Part shown: in pieces, positions 45,847 through 53,997 of the stretch
Numbering within the stretch: the stretch's first letter is position 1
Layout of the letters: each line of letters opens with the position of its first letter
DNA from: Candidatus Krumholzibacteriota bacterium
GTDB taxonomy: Bacteria > Krumholzibacteriota > Krumholzibacteriia > LZORAL124-64-63
Direction: 5' to 3'
NCBI GenBank assembly: GCA_022711765.1
Contig: JAKLEB010000001.1
Span: 65,186 to 129,185, forward strand
Length of the DNA stretch: 64,000 bases
Program-made: the position numbers and the translations under genes
Notes under the pieces: model-generated
The model's database searches: none
Told to the model about the DNA's origin: nothing
The model's input: only the letters and a program-made list of their open reading frames with translations

Positions 45847-45934
45847 TGGTGCCGGAGGTGGGGCTCGAACCCACACGTCCCAAGAGGACACAGGATTTTG
45901 AGTCCAGCGCGTCTACCAGTTCCGCCACTCCGGC
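45847..45934 (-). tRNA. tRNA-Leu (CAA)
   Basis: An 88-base class II tRNA with a GCCGGAG/CTCCGGC acceptor stem, long variable arm, the T-loop GGTTCGAGCC and an encoded CCA end. The anticodon loop CTCAAAA gives CAA, reading UUG. The anticodon stem has one U-U mismatch. Confidence 0.93.
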
Positions 45935-45955
45935 ACCCCGGCGACTGGTCCGCGG

Positions 45956-45984
45956 ATGGTAGGAGCCCCGGTCGGCCAAGTCAA
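45956..45984 (-). promoter_or_regulatory. Promoter of tRNA-Leu
   Basis: On the minus strand: TTGACT (45979-45984), a 17-base spacer and TACCAT (45956-45961), 21 bases before the mature 5' end. Confidence 0.7.
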
Positions 45985-46025
45985 GCCGGGCGGTTCCGGT
46001 GGTCGCGGCGGGGTCAACCGGTCCT

Positions 46026-46053
46026 TTGACATCGCGGCCCGGAATGTTATATT
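46026..46053 (+). promoter_or_regulatory. Promoter of tRNA-Ala
   Basis: TTGACA (46026-46031), a 16-base spacer and TATATT (46048-46053), 14 bases before the mature 5' end. It is one of the best sigma-70 matches in the window and is divergent from the tRNA-Leu promoter. Confidence 0.82.
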
Positions 46054-46067
46054 CCCGTCCCTCAGGT

Positions 46068-46143
46068 GGGGCCATAGCTCAGCTGGGAGAGCGCTTGACT
46101 GGCAGTCAAGAGGTCAGGAGTTCGATCCTCCTTGGCTCCACCA
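46068..46143 (+). tRNA. tRNA-Ala (GGC)
   Basis: A 76-base tRNA with a GGGGCCA/TGGCTCC acceptor stem (one G-U), D-loop AGCTGGGA, anticodon stem TTGA/TCAA around loop CTGGCAG (anticodon GGC), T-loop GTTCGATC and an encoded CCA. Confidence 0.95.
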
Positions 46144-46159
46144 ACCCGGTTTCGCGTGG

Positions 46160-46188
46160 ACAGCGCCCGGCGGCTAACCGGGCGCTGT
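46160..46188. terminator. Bidirectional terminator-like hairpin
   Basis: A perfect 11-base-pair stem (46160-46170 with 46178-46188) with a seven-base loop lies between tRNA-Ala and the converging symporter gene. It has no T-tract. Confidence 0.6.
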
Positions 46189-46213
46189 CGCGTCGCCGTC
46201 TCGCCGATCCCGA

Positions 46214-47914
46214 TCAGTCCCGCCTGCCGACCCATTCCCCGCCCGGCCGCCGCCACGCCTCGCGGATGAGCACCAGCGTCAGCACGATCAACCCGACCAT
46301 GAGCGCGCGCGCTCCCCACAGGTAGGGCTGGTCCCCGCTCTCGACGCCGCGCATGAGCAGGGTCGGGATGGCGTCCTGGATCGTCCAGGCGACCAGGAGG
46401 GCCAGCAGGTAGACCGGGGTGACGTACTTGATGACGAACTTGAACAGGCGCGGCACCTTCAGGTCCGCGCCCTTGTGCATCTCCCGCCAGCCCCGCTCGA
46501 CGCCGAAGACCCAGCCGAAGACGATGACCTCGATCACCGCGAAGGCCACGAGGCCGAAGGTCCCGGCCCAGAAGTCCATCTCGTCCAGGAACCCGTGCTT
46601 GAAGAAGGCCACGACGGCGATCGCGCAGAGGACGACCACCCCGAAGACCACGTTGACGGCCTTGGCGCGCCGCAGGTTGAACTCGTCCTCGACGAACGCC
46701 ACGGCCGGGGAGATGAGCGCCACGGACGAGGTGATGCCGGCGATGAAGAGCAGGAGGAACCACATCGCGCCCAGCACCTGCCCCAGCGGCAGCTGCTGGA
46801 AGATCACCGGCATCGCCTGGAACCCCAGGTTGAAGGTGCCCTCCCGGGCGATCGTCTGCGTCTCGGCGAGGCCGAAGAACGCGACCGCGACCGGGATCGC
46901 GATCGTGCCGCCCAGGATCACCTCGGCGAACTCGTTGGTCGTCGTCGTGGTGAGGCCGTTGAGGGTCACGTCGTCCTTCTCGCGGACGTACGACGCGTAG
47001 GTGTTGATCATCCCCTGGCCGAGGCTCAGCGTGAAGAAGATCTGTCCCGCCGCGGCGAGCCACACGGCCGCGCTGCCGAGCCGGCCGTAGTCGGGGTTCC
47101 AGATGTAGGCGATCCCGTTGCTGATGTTCCAGTCCGGGTGGGCCGCGTCCGGCGTACCCAGGGTCAGCACGCGCACGGCGAGTACGATCCCGAACACGAA
47201 GAGGATCGGCATGCCGATCTTGGCGAGCACCTCGATGCCCTTGGCGATGCCGCGCACGAGGAAGAGGTAGTTGCACGCCAGCGTGATGACGAAGAACACC
47301 ACCGCCGTGCTCGCGGACGTGAAGAACTGGTTGGCCTCGGTCCCCTGGAAGCCGTGGAGGAAGTGCCCCATGGCCTCGCGGGTCGTGTTGCCCCAGTAGG
47401 CCCCGGTGCCGGAAAACCAGGCGAAGGCGAGCGTCCACGACTCGATGAAGCAGTAGTAGATGGCGATCGTCAGCGGCAGGAAGATCCCGAAGGCGCCCAG
47501 ATACTTGGCGAACGGGCGATTCCACATGAGCTGGAACATGCCGGGGGTCGAGCCGTGACCCCGGTTGCCGCCATACCGCCCGACGGTCCACTCGAGCCAC
47601 ATGATGGGCAGCCCGAGCAGCAGCAGCGCCAGGAAGTAGGGGACCATGAAGGCGCCGCCGCCGTTGGCCGCGGCTTTCACCGGGAACCGCAGGAAATTCC
47701 CGAGCCCGATGGCGTTGCCGGCCATCGCCAGGATGAGCCCGATCCGCGTCGCCCACTGGGCGCGCGCGCCGGGTGTCGCGTCGACCTCGGTGCGCTGCCT
47801 GCGCTGCAGCGCGAGCACCCGGGAGAAGCACCAGATCGCGAAGAAGAGGATCGTGCCCCAACCCAGGAGCATGAAGGTCCCGCCGCCCAGAGTGAGACCC
47901 TGGTCTTGGTTCAT
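46214..47914 (-). CDS. Neurotransmitter:sodium symporter-family transporter
   Basis: This LeuT-fold protein couples Na+ to uptake of an amino acid or related amine. The 566-residue product has the family core starting ATRIGLILAMAGNAIGLGNFLRFP (TM1, with the unwound NAIGLGN sodium/substrate site), then GGGAFMVPY, EWTVGRYGG, and about eleven further helices to the C-terminus. Before this core is an additional hydrophobic helix (about residues 12-33) and a charged linker, which standard bacterial members lack. Substrate is unknown; aromatic or branched amino acids are usual for the family. The ATG at 47914 has GGGAGGCG nearby. Confidence 0.9.
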   Translation of the reverse strand: MNQDQGLTLGGGTFMLLGWGTILFFAIWCFSRVLALQRRQRTEVDATPGARAQWATRIGLILAMAGNAIGLGNFLRFPVKAAANGGGAFMVPYFLALLLLGLPIMWLEWTVGRYGGNRGHGSTPGMFQLMWNRPFAKYLGAFGIFLPLTIAIYYCFIESWTLAFAWFSGTGAYWGNTTREAMGHFLHGFQGTEANQFFTSASTAVVFFVITLACNYLFLVRGIAKGIEVLAKIGMPILFVFGIVLAVRVLTLGTPDAAHPDWNISNGIAYIWNPDYGRLGSAAVWLAAAGQIFFTLSLGQGMINTYASYVREKDDVTLNGLTTTTTNEFAEVILGGTIAIPVAVAFFGLAETQTIAREGTFNLGFQAMPVIFQQLPLGQVLGAMWFLLLFIAGITSSVALISPAVAFVEDEFNLRRAKAVNVVFGVVVLCAIAVVAFFKHGFLDEMDFWAGTFGLVAFAVIEVIVFGWVFGVERGWREMHKGADLKVPRLFKFVIKYVTPVYLLALLVAWTIQDAIPTLLMRGVESGDQPYLWGARALMVGLIVLTLVLIREAWRRPGGEWVGRRD

Positions 47915-48013
47915 GCGCTGCGCCTCCCGGACATCGTCGTGGTCGCGGGCAATGCCCGCCGCCGGGACGCCTGACGGACGTCGCGGTCGGCGGCGAGCCG
48001 GAAACAGGGGGGG

Positions 48014-48043
48014 ATCTTACCGGCGCCGGCGCCCCATCGTCAA
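48014..48043 (-). promoter_or_regulatory. Candidate promoter for the symporter
   Basis: On the minus strand: TTGACG (48038-48043), an 18-base spacer and TAAGAT (48014-48019), about 100 bases before the start codon. Confidence 0.55.
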
Positions 48044-48062
48044 CGGGCGCTCGGCGAACGCC

Positions 48063-48890
48063 TCACGACTGCCAGCCCGCGATCCTGCCGAGCAGCCACC
48101 AGAAGGCGAGGCCCTTGCGGTAGCAGTTGAAGCAGTGCGAGTGCGCGCAGGCGTCGCAGCCGGGGCAGTCGTGCTGGGCGCACCAGTCGGCGCACCAGGC
48201 GCAGGCGTCGGTCTCGTCCGGGTAGTAGGCGCCGTCCGGATCGTGGCTCTCGATGTCGGCGAAGTCGAAGAGCCATTTCCCGTGCGCGGAGCAGTAGGCG
48301 CGGATGCGGTCGTTGCTGGCGTAGAGCGTGCCGCCGGGGCCGGACCCGTCCAGGTGGCCGGTCATGTAGACGAAGGCGATGTCCGGGAAGTCCACCTCGA
48401 GCTGGTTCATCGCGTCGAGGTAGGCGTCGATGCCCTCGGAGGTGTTGTCGGAACAGCCCCCGCACCACGACCAGACGACGACGTCGGACTCGATCGCGTG
48501 ATCGGCGAGGTAGGCGCGGGTCGTCCGCTCCCAGGCGAGGTCGCCACGATGGCCGAGGTCGCCGGCGGGTTCGTAGAGGTGCGGCTGCCTGTAGGTCTCG
48601 TCTTCGGCCTCGATCAGGTCGAGGCCGGTCGCAAGCTGGCTGCCGTGGCTGGTGTGGCCGTAGTAGACGCGAAGGTCGCCGACAGCCGCGACCACCGCCG
48701 GCGGGATCAGCGCGAACTGGTCCACGCACTCCGCGTCCGCCGTCATGCCGTCGACCGTGATCGGCGGCTGCTGGTTCTCGCCGGGATCGGTGGGACCCTG
48801 GTCGCCGCCGCCACACGCGGATATCGCGATCAGGGATATGGCGATCAGGGCGGTGAGTCCGACGTGGCAGACGTTCGCGCGATTCCTCAT
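48063..48890 (-). CDS. Cys-rich lipoprotein of unknown function
   Basis: I do not recognise the family with certainty. The 275-residue product has a signal peptide with lipobox AISAC (Cys near 25). The middle shows an alpha/beta pattern with LRVYYGHTSHGSQL, DVVVWSWCGGCS and FVYMTGHLDG, which resembles SGNH-hydrolase-like blocks but lacks a clear GDS triad. The C-terminal 60 residues contain a dense cysteine array (CAWCADWC, CPGCDACAH, CFNC) with C-x2-C spacings suited to metal or disulfide binding. The ATG at 48890 is preferred over an upstream start. It may act on the cell surface. Confidence 0.75.
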   Translation of the reverse strand: MRNRANVCHVGLTALIAISLIAISACGGGDQGPTDPGENQQPPITVDGMTADAECVDQFALIPPAVVAAVGDLRVYYGHTSHGSQLATGLDLIEAEDETYRQPHLYEPAGDLGHRGDLAWERTTRAYLADHAIESDVVVWSWCGGCSDNTSEGIDAYLDAMNQLEVDFPDIAFVYMTGHLDGSGPGGTLYASNDRIRAYCSAHGKWLFDFADIESHDPDGAYYPDETDACAWCADWCAQHDCPGCDACAHSHCFNCYRKGLAFWWLLGRIAGWQS

Positions 48891-49050
48891 GATGGCACGT
48901 CCCTGGCAGAGGACACGTTCGACGATCCGACTCGACGGCACTTGCAAACGGCGTACCCCGCAGACGCCGCGCTCCGCGAATGACCCCGCCGGCCGCGCGG
49001 GACGGGCCGGCGGGGTTCGCGGGCGGGCGGCGCGGCGGCGGCGGCCAGCC

Positions 49051-49578
49051 TCATCCCCGCCAGAGATGCATCGTGTTCACGTTCTTGCCTTGCAGCTTCA
49101 GGTAGTAGAAGAGCTGGCCCTTGTGCTGGTTCAAGTGCATGACCATGTCGAGCAGGTGCTCGCCGAGCCGCCGCTCCATGCCCGGCTCCCACGGCGGGGC
49201 GGACCGCTCGTTCTCGAGCCGCTCCTCGCCGGCCTCGGCCAGCATGCGCCGCATGATCTCGCGGTCGGCGGCCAGCAGGCGCCGCGCCTCGGCGACCGAC
49301 GCGACCCTGGGCAGCTTCTCGGCGGGAGGCAGCATCTCGTCCTCCGGCATCTCGGCCGCGTCCTTGCCTTCGGGCATGCCCCAGTCGCCGGTCACGAAGC
49401 CCTGGCAGCAGAAGCCGCAGGCGTTGGTCAGGTGCATCAGAAGCTGACCGGTCGTCATCCAGTTCGTGCCGGTCTGCGGTTTCCAATCGAGGTCCCGGTC
49501 GGAGACCAGGCTCATCAGGCCGTCGGTCACGCGGTAGGCGTCTTCCGCGGAGGCGGACACGAGTTCGGTCCAGGTCAT
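49051..49578 (-). CDS. DinB/YfiT-like four-helix-bundle protein
   Basis: The DinB superfamily includes metal-binding helix bundles and the bacillithiol S-transferases. The 175-residue protein has the family start (TWTELVSASAEDAYRVTDGL), the first His in LLMHLTNACGF near 49, and C-terminal LLDMVMHLNQHKGQLFYYLKL near 146-166 with two further His, giving the usual three-His metal site. A CC pair (CGFCCQG) is unusual. As the host appears to make bacillithiol, a thiol-transferase role is possible but unproved. Confidence 0.85.
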   Translation of the reverse strand: MTWTELVSASAEDAYRVTDGLMSLVSDRDLDWKPQTGTNWMTTGQLLMHLTNACGFCCQGFVTGDWGMPEGKDAAEMPEDEMLPPAEKLPRVASVAEARRLLAADREIMRRMLAEAGEERLENERSAPPWEPGMERRLGEHLLDMVMHLNQHKGQLFYYLKLQGKNVNTMHLWRG

Positions 49579-49626
49579 GGGTGCGGTTCCTTTCCGTCGG
49601 GGGTTCGAACACCAGACAGTGACGCC

Positions 49627-49655
49627 ATGGTACGACAGAAAGAAAGCGAAAGCAA
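49627..49655 (-). promoter_or_regulatory. Promoter for the DinB-like gene
   Basis: On the minus strand: TTGCTT (49650-49655), a 17-base spacer and TACCAT (49627-49632), about 50 bases before the start. Confidence 0.6.
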
Positions 49656-49699
49656 GGCGAAAACTGCGGGCGTACGCGGGCCGGGCCCGGCCGGGGGCG

Positions 49700-49738
49700 G
49701 CGACGCAGGCGGCAGCACGCCGCCCGGCGCCTCGTCGC
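49700..49738 (-). terminator. Imperfect hairpin downstream of the MIO enzyme gene
   Basis: Two stacked six-base stems (outer 49700-49705 with 49733-49738, inner 49708-49713 with 49719-49724) with an asymmetric internal loop lie 20 bases past the stop on the minus strand. A weak call. Confidence 0.35.
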
Positions 49739-49758
49739 AGAGGAACGGCACGGACTGC

Positions 49759-51297
49759 TCAAGCGTCCATCGTCGGCCCCAGCGGCCCCACCGCGGCCTC
49801 GACCGCGTCGAGGATCTCGCCGGACCGCACCAGCTCCCGCATCGCCGTGTGGTCCGGGTACAACGGCCGGTCGACCTCCAGGAAATCGACCCGGCGGCGG
49901 ATGGCTCGTCGAGCCGTGTCGCTGCCCTTGCCGGGCGTGAAATCGCGCAGGTCGAGCGCCTGGGCGGCGGCCATGAACTCGATCCCGAGGACGCCGTAGG
50001 CGTTTTCCAGGATCTGCCCGTTCTTGATCGCCGTGTTCATGCCCATGGACACGAAGTCCTCCTGGTCCGCCGCCGCGGGGATCGAGAGCGCCGCGGCCGG
50101 CGCCGAGAGGATCCGCTGCTCGGTGATCAACGTGTCGGCCGTGTACTGCGAGAGCATCAACCCCGAGAACATCCCGGCGCCCCGGGTCAGGAACGCGGGC
50201 AGACCGACCGACAGCGCGGGATGGAGCAGCCGGTTCAGGCGCCGCTCGCTCAGGACCGAGACCATGGCGATCGCCACGCCGGCGCCCTCCATGGGCAGCG
50301 AGACCGGTGAGCCCTGGAAGTTGGCGCCGGTGAGGGTGAGCTGTTCCGCGGGCAGGAAGATCGGATTGTCGCCGACGCCGTTCAGCTCGATCTCGACCTG
50401 CGACCTGGCCCACCGTACGGCGTCGTGCGCCGCGCCGATGACCTGCGGGCTCGAGCGCATGGAGTACGCGTCCTGGACCTTGACCTTGATCTTGCCGGTC
50501 ACGAGGTCGCTGCCGTCGATGCACTTGCGGATGGCGGCGGCCGAACGCACCGCACCGGCGAAGCCACGCTTCTGGTGCAGCCGTTCGTCGTACGGCTTCA
50601 GGTTCGCGAGCAGCGCTTCGAGGGACATCGCGCAGGCGATCTCGGCCTGGCGCAGCCAGCGGTCCATGTCGTGCAGCTGCAGCGCGCTCATCGCGGTCAG
50701 CAGGTTGCTGCCGTTGATGGTCGCGAGCCCGTCGCGCGCGTGCAGGCCGGGAATGGGGATCCCCGCCCGGGTCAACGCCTGATCGCCCGGCAGCAGCTCG
50801 CCGCCGACGTAGGCCTGGCCCTCGCCCATCATCAACAGCGCGATCTGGGACATCGGCGCGAGGTCGCCGCAGGCGCCGACCGATCCCTTCTGGCAGACGT
50901 ACGGCGTGACGCCCCGGTTGAGCATCTCGACCAGGGTGAGCGTGATCTCCGGCCGGCAACCGCTGTTCCCGTGGGCGTGCACGTTGATCCGGCCGGCCAT
51001 CGCCGCGCGCACCGATTCGACCGGCGCCGGCTCGCCGATCCCGGCGGCGTGGTTGTAGATGAGGTACTTCTGGAAATCCCGCGTCTGACTCTCGTCCAGG
51101 ACCACGTTCACGAGCTCGCCGATCCCGGTGTTGACGCCGTACATGATCTCCTTCTGCGCGATCTTGCGCTCGAGGAGAGCCCGGCAGGCCTTGATGCGGT
51201 CGAGAGCCTGCGGGGCGAGGCTGACCTTCTCGCCGCCGCGCGCGATGCGCACGAGCTTCTCGCAGGTCAGGTTGGAACCGTCCAGGACGATGGTCAT
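49759..51297 (-). CDS. MIO-type aromatic amino acid ammonia-lyase/aminomutase (histidase-like), Ala-Cys-Gly triad
   Basis: Enzymes of this family deaminate or isomerise histidine, phenylalanine or tyrosine with a self-made MIO electrophile. The 512-residue protein has YGVNTGIGELV near 53 (catalytic Tyr), YNHAAGIGEPAP near 82, the cofactor loop GSVGACGDLAP with Cys143 where Ser is usual, QVEIELNGVGDNPIF, and QEDFVSMGMNT near 410. Cys in place of Ser can be converted to MIO in an engineered histidase. QED favours histidase, but no hutU/hutI is nearby. ATG 51297 follows GGGAG. Confidence 0.85.
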   Translation of the reverse strand: MTIVLDGSNLTCEKLVRIARGGEKVSLAPQALDRIKACRALLERKIAQKEIMYGVNTGIGELVNVVLDESQTRDFQKYLIYNHAAGIGEPAPVESVRAAMAGRINVHAHGNSGCRPEITLTLVEMLNRGVTPYVCQKGSVGACGDLAPMSQIALLMMGEGQAYVGGELLPGDQALTRAGIPIPGLHARDGLATINGSNLLTAMSALQLHDMDRWLRQAEIACAMSLEALLANLKPYDERLHQKRGFAGAVRSAAAIRKCIDGSDLVTGKIKVKVQDAYSMRSSPQVIGAAHDAVRWARSQVEIELNGVGDNPIFLPAEQLTLTGANFQGSPVSLPMEGAGVAIAMVSVLSERRLNRLLHPALSVGLPAFLTRGAGMFSGLMLSQYTADTLITEQRILSAPAAALSIPAAADQEDFVSMGMNTAIKNGQILENAYGVLGIEFMAAAQALDLRDFTPGKGSDTARRAIRRRVDFLEVDRPLYPDHTAMRELVRSGEILDAVEAAVGPLGPTMDA

Positions 51298-51471
51298 GCT
51301 GCGTCTCCCTGTGAGGGTCCGACGGGAATCCGGTTTCGTGCCCTCGAACATGCGTCCGGAAGCCGCGATCGCGCAAGTCGAGTCTCGCCGGGGGCGCCGG
51401 CCGGATCGGCGACCGGATTCGTACGGAAATCGCTGCGGCCGCCGCGGCGGGACGGCGACGCGCGCTCGTGC

Positions 51472-51500
51472 TTTCCAGGAATCCTGCCAGCCGTTACACT
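51472..51500 (+). promoter_or_regulatory. Candidate promoter for the TVP38 gene
   Basis: TTTCCA (51472-51477), a 17-base spacer and TACACT (51495-51500), 67 bases before the ATG. Confidence 0.4.
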
Positions 51501-51566
51501 CCCACGGTACGCGCGCCGCCGCCGGACGGCGACCTCGACCCGGCGCGATCCGCGATTGGAGCGCTC

Positions 51567-52310
51567 ATGGAGCGGGGAAACGGTCCCGCCGACACCCTGA
51601 TGCCGGACGCCGGGAGCGGGCGCGAGGTCCTGCGCCTGTTCGCGGTCGCGGTCGTCTTCCTCGCGCTCGCCGTGCTCGCGCGCGAGCAGTTCCATGCGGT
51701 GCGGGAGTGGCTGGCGGGCCTCGGTCCGTGGGCGCCGCTCGCGTTCCTCGGGGTGCACGCGGTCGCGGTGCCGCTGGGATTCCCGGTGTCCGTCCTCGGC
51801 TTCCTCGCCGGCGCGACCTTCGGATTCCTGGGAGGCACGCTCCTCTTGCTCGCGGCCGGTCTCGGGTCGGGCTGCCTCATCTACCTCCTGGGACGCGGCC
51901 TGTTCGCGGACCGGGTCCGCCGCTACGCGTCCCGGCGACCGCGGCTCGCGCGCTTCCTGGAGCTCGCCGATCGGGACTCCGTCCGCCTGGTGGTCTTGCT
52001 GAGACTGTCGCCGCTGCATTACGCTCTGGTCAGCTATCTGCTCGGGGCGGCGCGGGTCCGGTTCGGGCCCTACGTGCTGGCCAGCGGGTTGATCCTGCCG
52101 AGCGCCGCCGCCCAGGCTTACGTCGGCCAAACGGCGCGGATCGTGGGCGATCGGCTCCGCGCCGGCGAGCAGCTGGGACCGTGGCGGTTGGCGCTGGCGA
52201 CGGTCGCGGTCGTGGCGGCCGTCCTGCTGGTCGTGCTCCTTGGACGGCTCGTCCGGCGCGCGATCGTGGGCGAGGTCGCCGCCGGCACCGGCGGCGAGGG
52301 AGAGGTATGA
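51567..52310 (+). CDS. TVP38/TMEM64 (DedA-like) membrane protein
   Basis: Such proteins are polytopic inner-membrane proteins related to DedA/VTT, and are linked to lipid scrambling or membrane homeostasis. The 247-residue product has an N-terminal helix (about 20-36), the VTT core (LGPWAPLAFLGVHAVAVPLGFPVSVLGFLAGATFGFLGG, near 60-100, with its Gly/Pro-rich re-entrant look), LGSGCLIYLLGRG, and VVLLRLSPLHYALVSYLLGAARV near 140-160, then a last helix. The ATG at 51567 has GGAG six bases upstream. It overlaps the next gene by ATGA. Confidence 0.86.
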   Translation: MERGNGPADTLMPDAGSGREVLRLFAVAVVFLALAVLAREQFHAVREWLAGLGPWAPLAFLGVHAVAVPLGFPVSVLGFLAGATFGFLGGTLLLLAAGLGSGCLIYLLGRGLFADRVRRYASRRPRLARFLELADRDSVRLVVLLRLSPLHYALVSYLLGAARVRFGPYVLASGLILPSAAAQAYVGQTARIVGDRLRAGEQLGPWRLALATVAVVAAVLLVVLLGRLVRRAIVGEVAAGTGGEGEV

Positions 52311-52915
52311 GCAATCCGGCGGACAACATCATTCCCTTCCCTGGCCAGCCGCTCTGCGGGTCCCTGGTCCTGCGGATCGAGCTGATCCTCATGCCCTATC
52401 CGATCTGGCGCCGGGTCTGCATCGGCGATCAGTCGAGTTTCTGGGACCTGCACTCGGCGATCCAGGACGTGATGGGCTGGAGCCACCGCCACCGCCACCT
52501 GTTCACGGTCGATCACCCGCACAGCGGCGAACGGCTGCGGATCGGCATTCCGGAGCCGGCCACCTACCACGGCCGGCAAGCCGTGCTGCCGAGCTGGGAG
52601 GTCCGGGTCGTGGACGTGGCGCGCGTCGACCATCCGCCGTTTCTCTACACGTACGATCTCGGCGAGGAGTGGCAGCACGAGGTCACGCTCGAACGCGTTC
52701 GCGGGCCGGACAGCGGGGAACCGGTCCCCTCGTGCCCGGAAGGGGAAGGGACGTGCCCGCCCGAGGGGTGCGGCGGTCCCGCTGCCTTCGCCAGGTTGCT
52801 CGGGCCCGACGGCCCGGGCCTGCCTGGCGGCTGGACACCGGACGGTTTCCGGCCCGAGGACGCCAGATTCAATGATCCTGCGCGGCTCTGGCGCGAGCAC
52901 TTCGACGTGGAGTGA
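52307..52915 (+). CDS. PRiA4_ORF3-like (IS1096 TnpR-type) domain protein
   Basis: This 202-residue protein belongs to the pRiA4b ORF-3-like family, named from plasmid and IS1096 passenger proteins, with no settled function. Recognisable segments are LRIELILMPYPIWRRVCI, FWDLHSAIQDVMGWSHRHRHLF, YTYDLGEEWQHEVTLERV near 113, and the CPEGEGTCPPEGCGGP cysteine patch near 142, ending FRPEDARFNDPARLWRE. It overlaps the TVP38 gene (ATGA). No transposase or IS end is found around it, so it is not evidence of a mobile element here. Confidence 0.82.
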   Translation: MSNPADNIIPFPGQPLCGSLVLRIELILMPYPIWRRVCIGDQSSFWDLHSAIQDVMGWSHRHRHLFTVDHPHSGERLRIGIPEPATYHGRQAVLPSWEVRVVDVARVDHPPFLYTYDLGEEWQHEVTLERVRGPDSGEPVPSCPEGEGTCPPEGCGGPAAFARLLGPDGPGLPGGWTPDGFRPEDARFNDPARLWREHFDVE

Positions 52916-52923
52916 GCGCCGCC

Positions 52924-53940
52924 TCACCGGCGCTTGCGCCGCCGGACGCGGGTCCGCGTGCGCGCGCTTTCGCGGCGGCGCCGCGCGCCCTCCGGGGCGG
53001 CCGGCGCGGCGGGCGAGGGGGCGCACTCGGCGCCCGACGGCAGCGCCGGCGGCGTCCCGTGGCCCAGCGCGCGGAGCATCTCGGCGAGGCCGTCCACGAC
53101 GGGCGGCAGACCCTCCCACCAGTGAGCGAGGCAGGGCAGCGAGCAGCCGAGCGGCGCCGCGAGCGCGGCGAGTTCCTGGGCCGGTGGCGCCAGCTCGCAG
53201 CGCGGGTAGGTCCAGATGCCGACGCCCCAGTGGCGCAGGAGGTGATCGCTCACCGCCAGCAACCGCGCCGACGGCGGCGGGTCCGCGTCGTGATGGCTCG
53301 CGACCGCCTCGACGATCGCGGCCGGCAGGGACCAGGCGGCGGCGACCGCGGCGGAGTACTCGCCGTGGTCATGCCCGGCGACGGAGCGCTCCTCGGCGGG
53401 GGTGACGTGGCGCGGGCCGCCTGCGCGCGGGAGCCGGCGGTCCAGGAGGAGCTTGCCGACGTCGTGCAGGAATCCCGCCAGGAGCGCCGCTTCCGGCGCG
53501 AGGGGGCTGGCGTCCCCGAGCGCGTCGGCGAGGCGCCGGGCCGCGGTACCCGCGACGAGACCGTGGAGCCAGAAGCCCTCGCCCGGATAGCGGTAGCAGG
53601 TGAGCGGTTGGCGCAGGAGGTCCCGGGTGCACGCCGCGTAGACGAGGCGGCTCACCGGCCGCAAACCCATGACCACGCACGCTTCGGCCACGCTCGTGAC
53701 GGGGCGCGCGAGGTTCCAGAATCCGCTGTTCGCCTGGCGGATCACCCAGCCGCGGAGCACCGGATCGAGATCCAGCGCGGCACCGATGTCCTCGGCCGTC
53801 GCCGTGTCGCGGGCGGCATCGAGCAGGAACCGCTCGACCACGCGGGACAGGCGCGGCAGGGTGGCGATCTGGGGCGCCAGCTCGCGCGCGAGCGCCGAGA
53901 TCTGGTACGTGCGCGTCGTCGCGCCAGAGGAAACGGACAT
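52924..53940 (-). CDS. HDOD-domain signalling protein
   Basis: HDOD proteins are HD-like output or scaffold modules common in motility and stress signalling. The 338-residue product has an HDOD domain (about 20-230): LPRLSRVVERFLLDAARD, VIRQANSGFW, SVAEACVVMGLRPVSRLVYAACTRD, and an intact HD pair in FLHDVGKLLLD, with HDHGEYSAAVAAAWSLP and VASHHDADPP further on. The C-terminal 50 residues are basic and low in complexity (many Arg). A sigma-28-like promoter lies about 30 bases before the start. Confidence 0.87.
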   Translation of the reverse strand: MSVSSGATTRTYQISALARELAPQIATLPRLSRVVERFLLDAARDTATAEDIGAALDLDPVLRGWVIRQANSGFWNLARPVTSVAEACVVMGLRPVSRLVYAACTRDLLRQPLTCYRYPGEGFWLHGLVAGTAARRLADALGDASPLAPEAALLAGFLHDVGKLLLDRRLPRAGGPRHVTPAEERSVAGHDHGEYSAAVAAAWSLPAAIVEAVASHHDADPPPSARLLAVSDHLLRHWGVGIWTYPRCELAPPAQELAALAAPLGCSLPCLAHWWEGLPPVVDGLAEMLRALGHGTPPALPSGAECAPSPAAPAAPEGARRRRESARTRTRVRRRKRR

Positions 53941-53970
53941 GGTCGGCCTCCCGCCGAGAGATCCGCCTCA

Positions 53971-53997
53971 GGGTCGGCCGCGCCGCCTGAGGCTTGA
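53971..53997 (-). promoter_or_regulatory. Sigma-28-like promoter of the HDOD gene
   Basis: On the minus strand: TCAAGCCT, 11 bases, GCCGACCC. The spacing and TCAAG/GCCGA cores match the promoter at 32680, but the last three -10 bases do not, so it is weaker. Confidence 0.45.

Noticed and set aside
49759..51297. Naming the MIO enzyme hutH
   Set aside because: The QED motif is histidase-like, but no hut genes are nearby and the triad is non-standard, so the substrate is open.
52307..52915. Evidence for an insertion sequence from the IS1096-type passenger domain
   Set aside because: No transposase, terminal repeats or target duplications were found.
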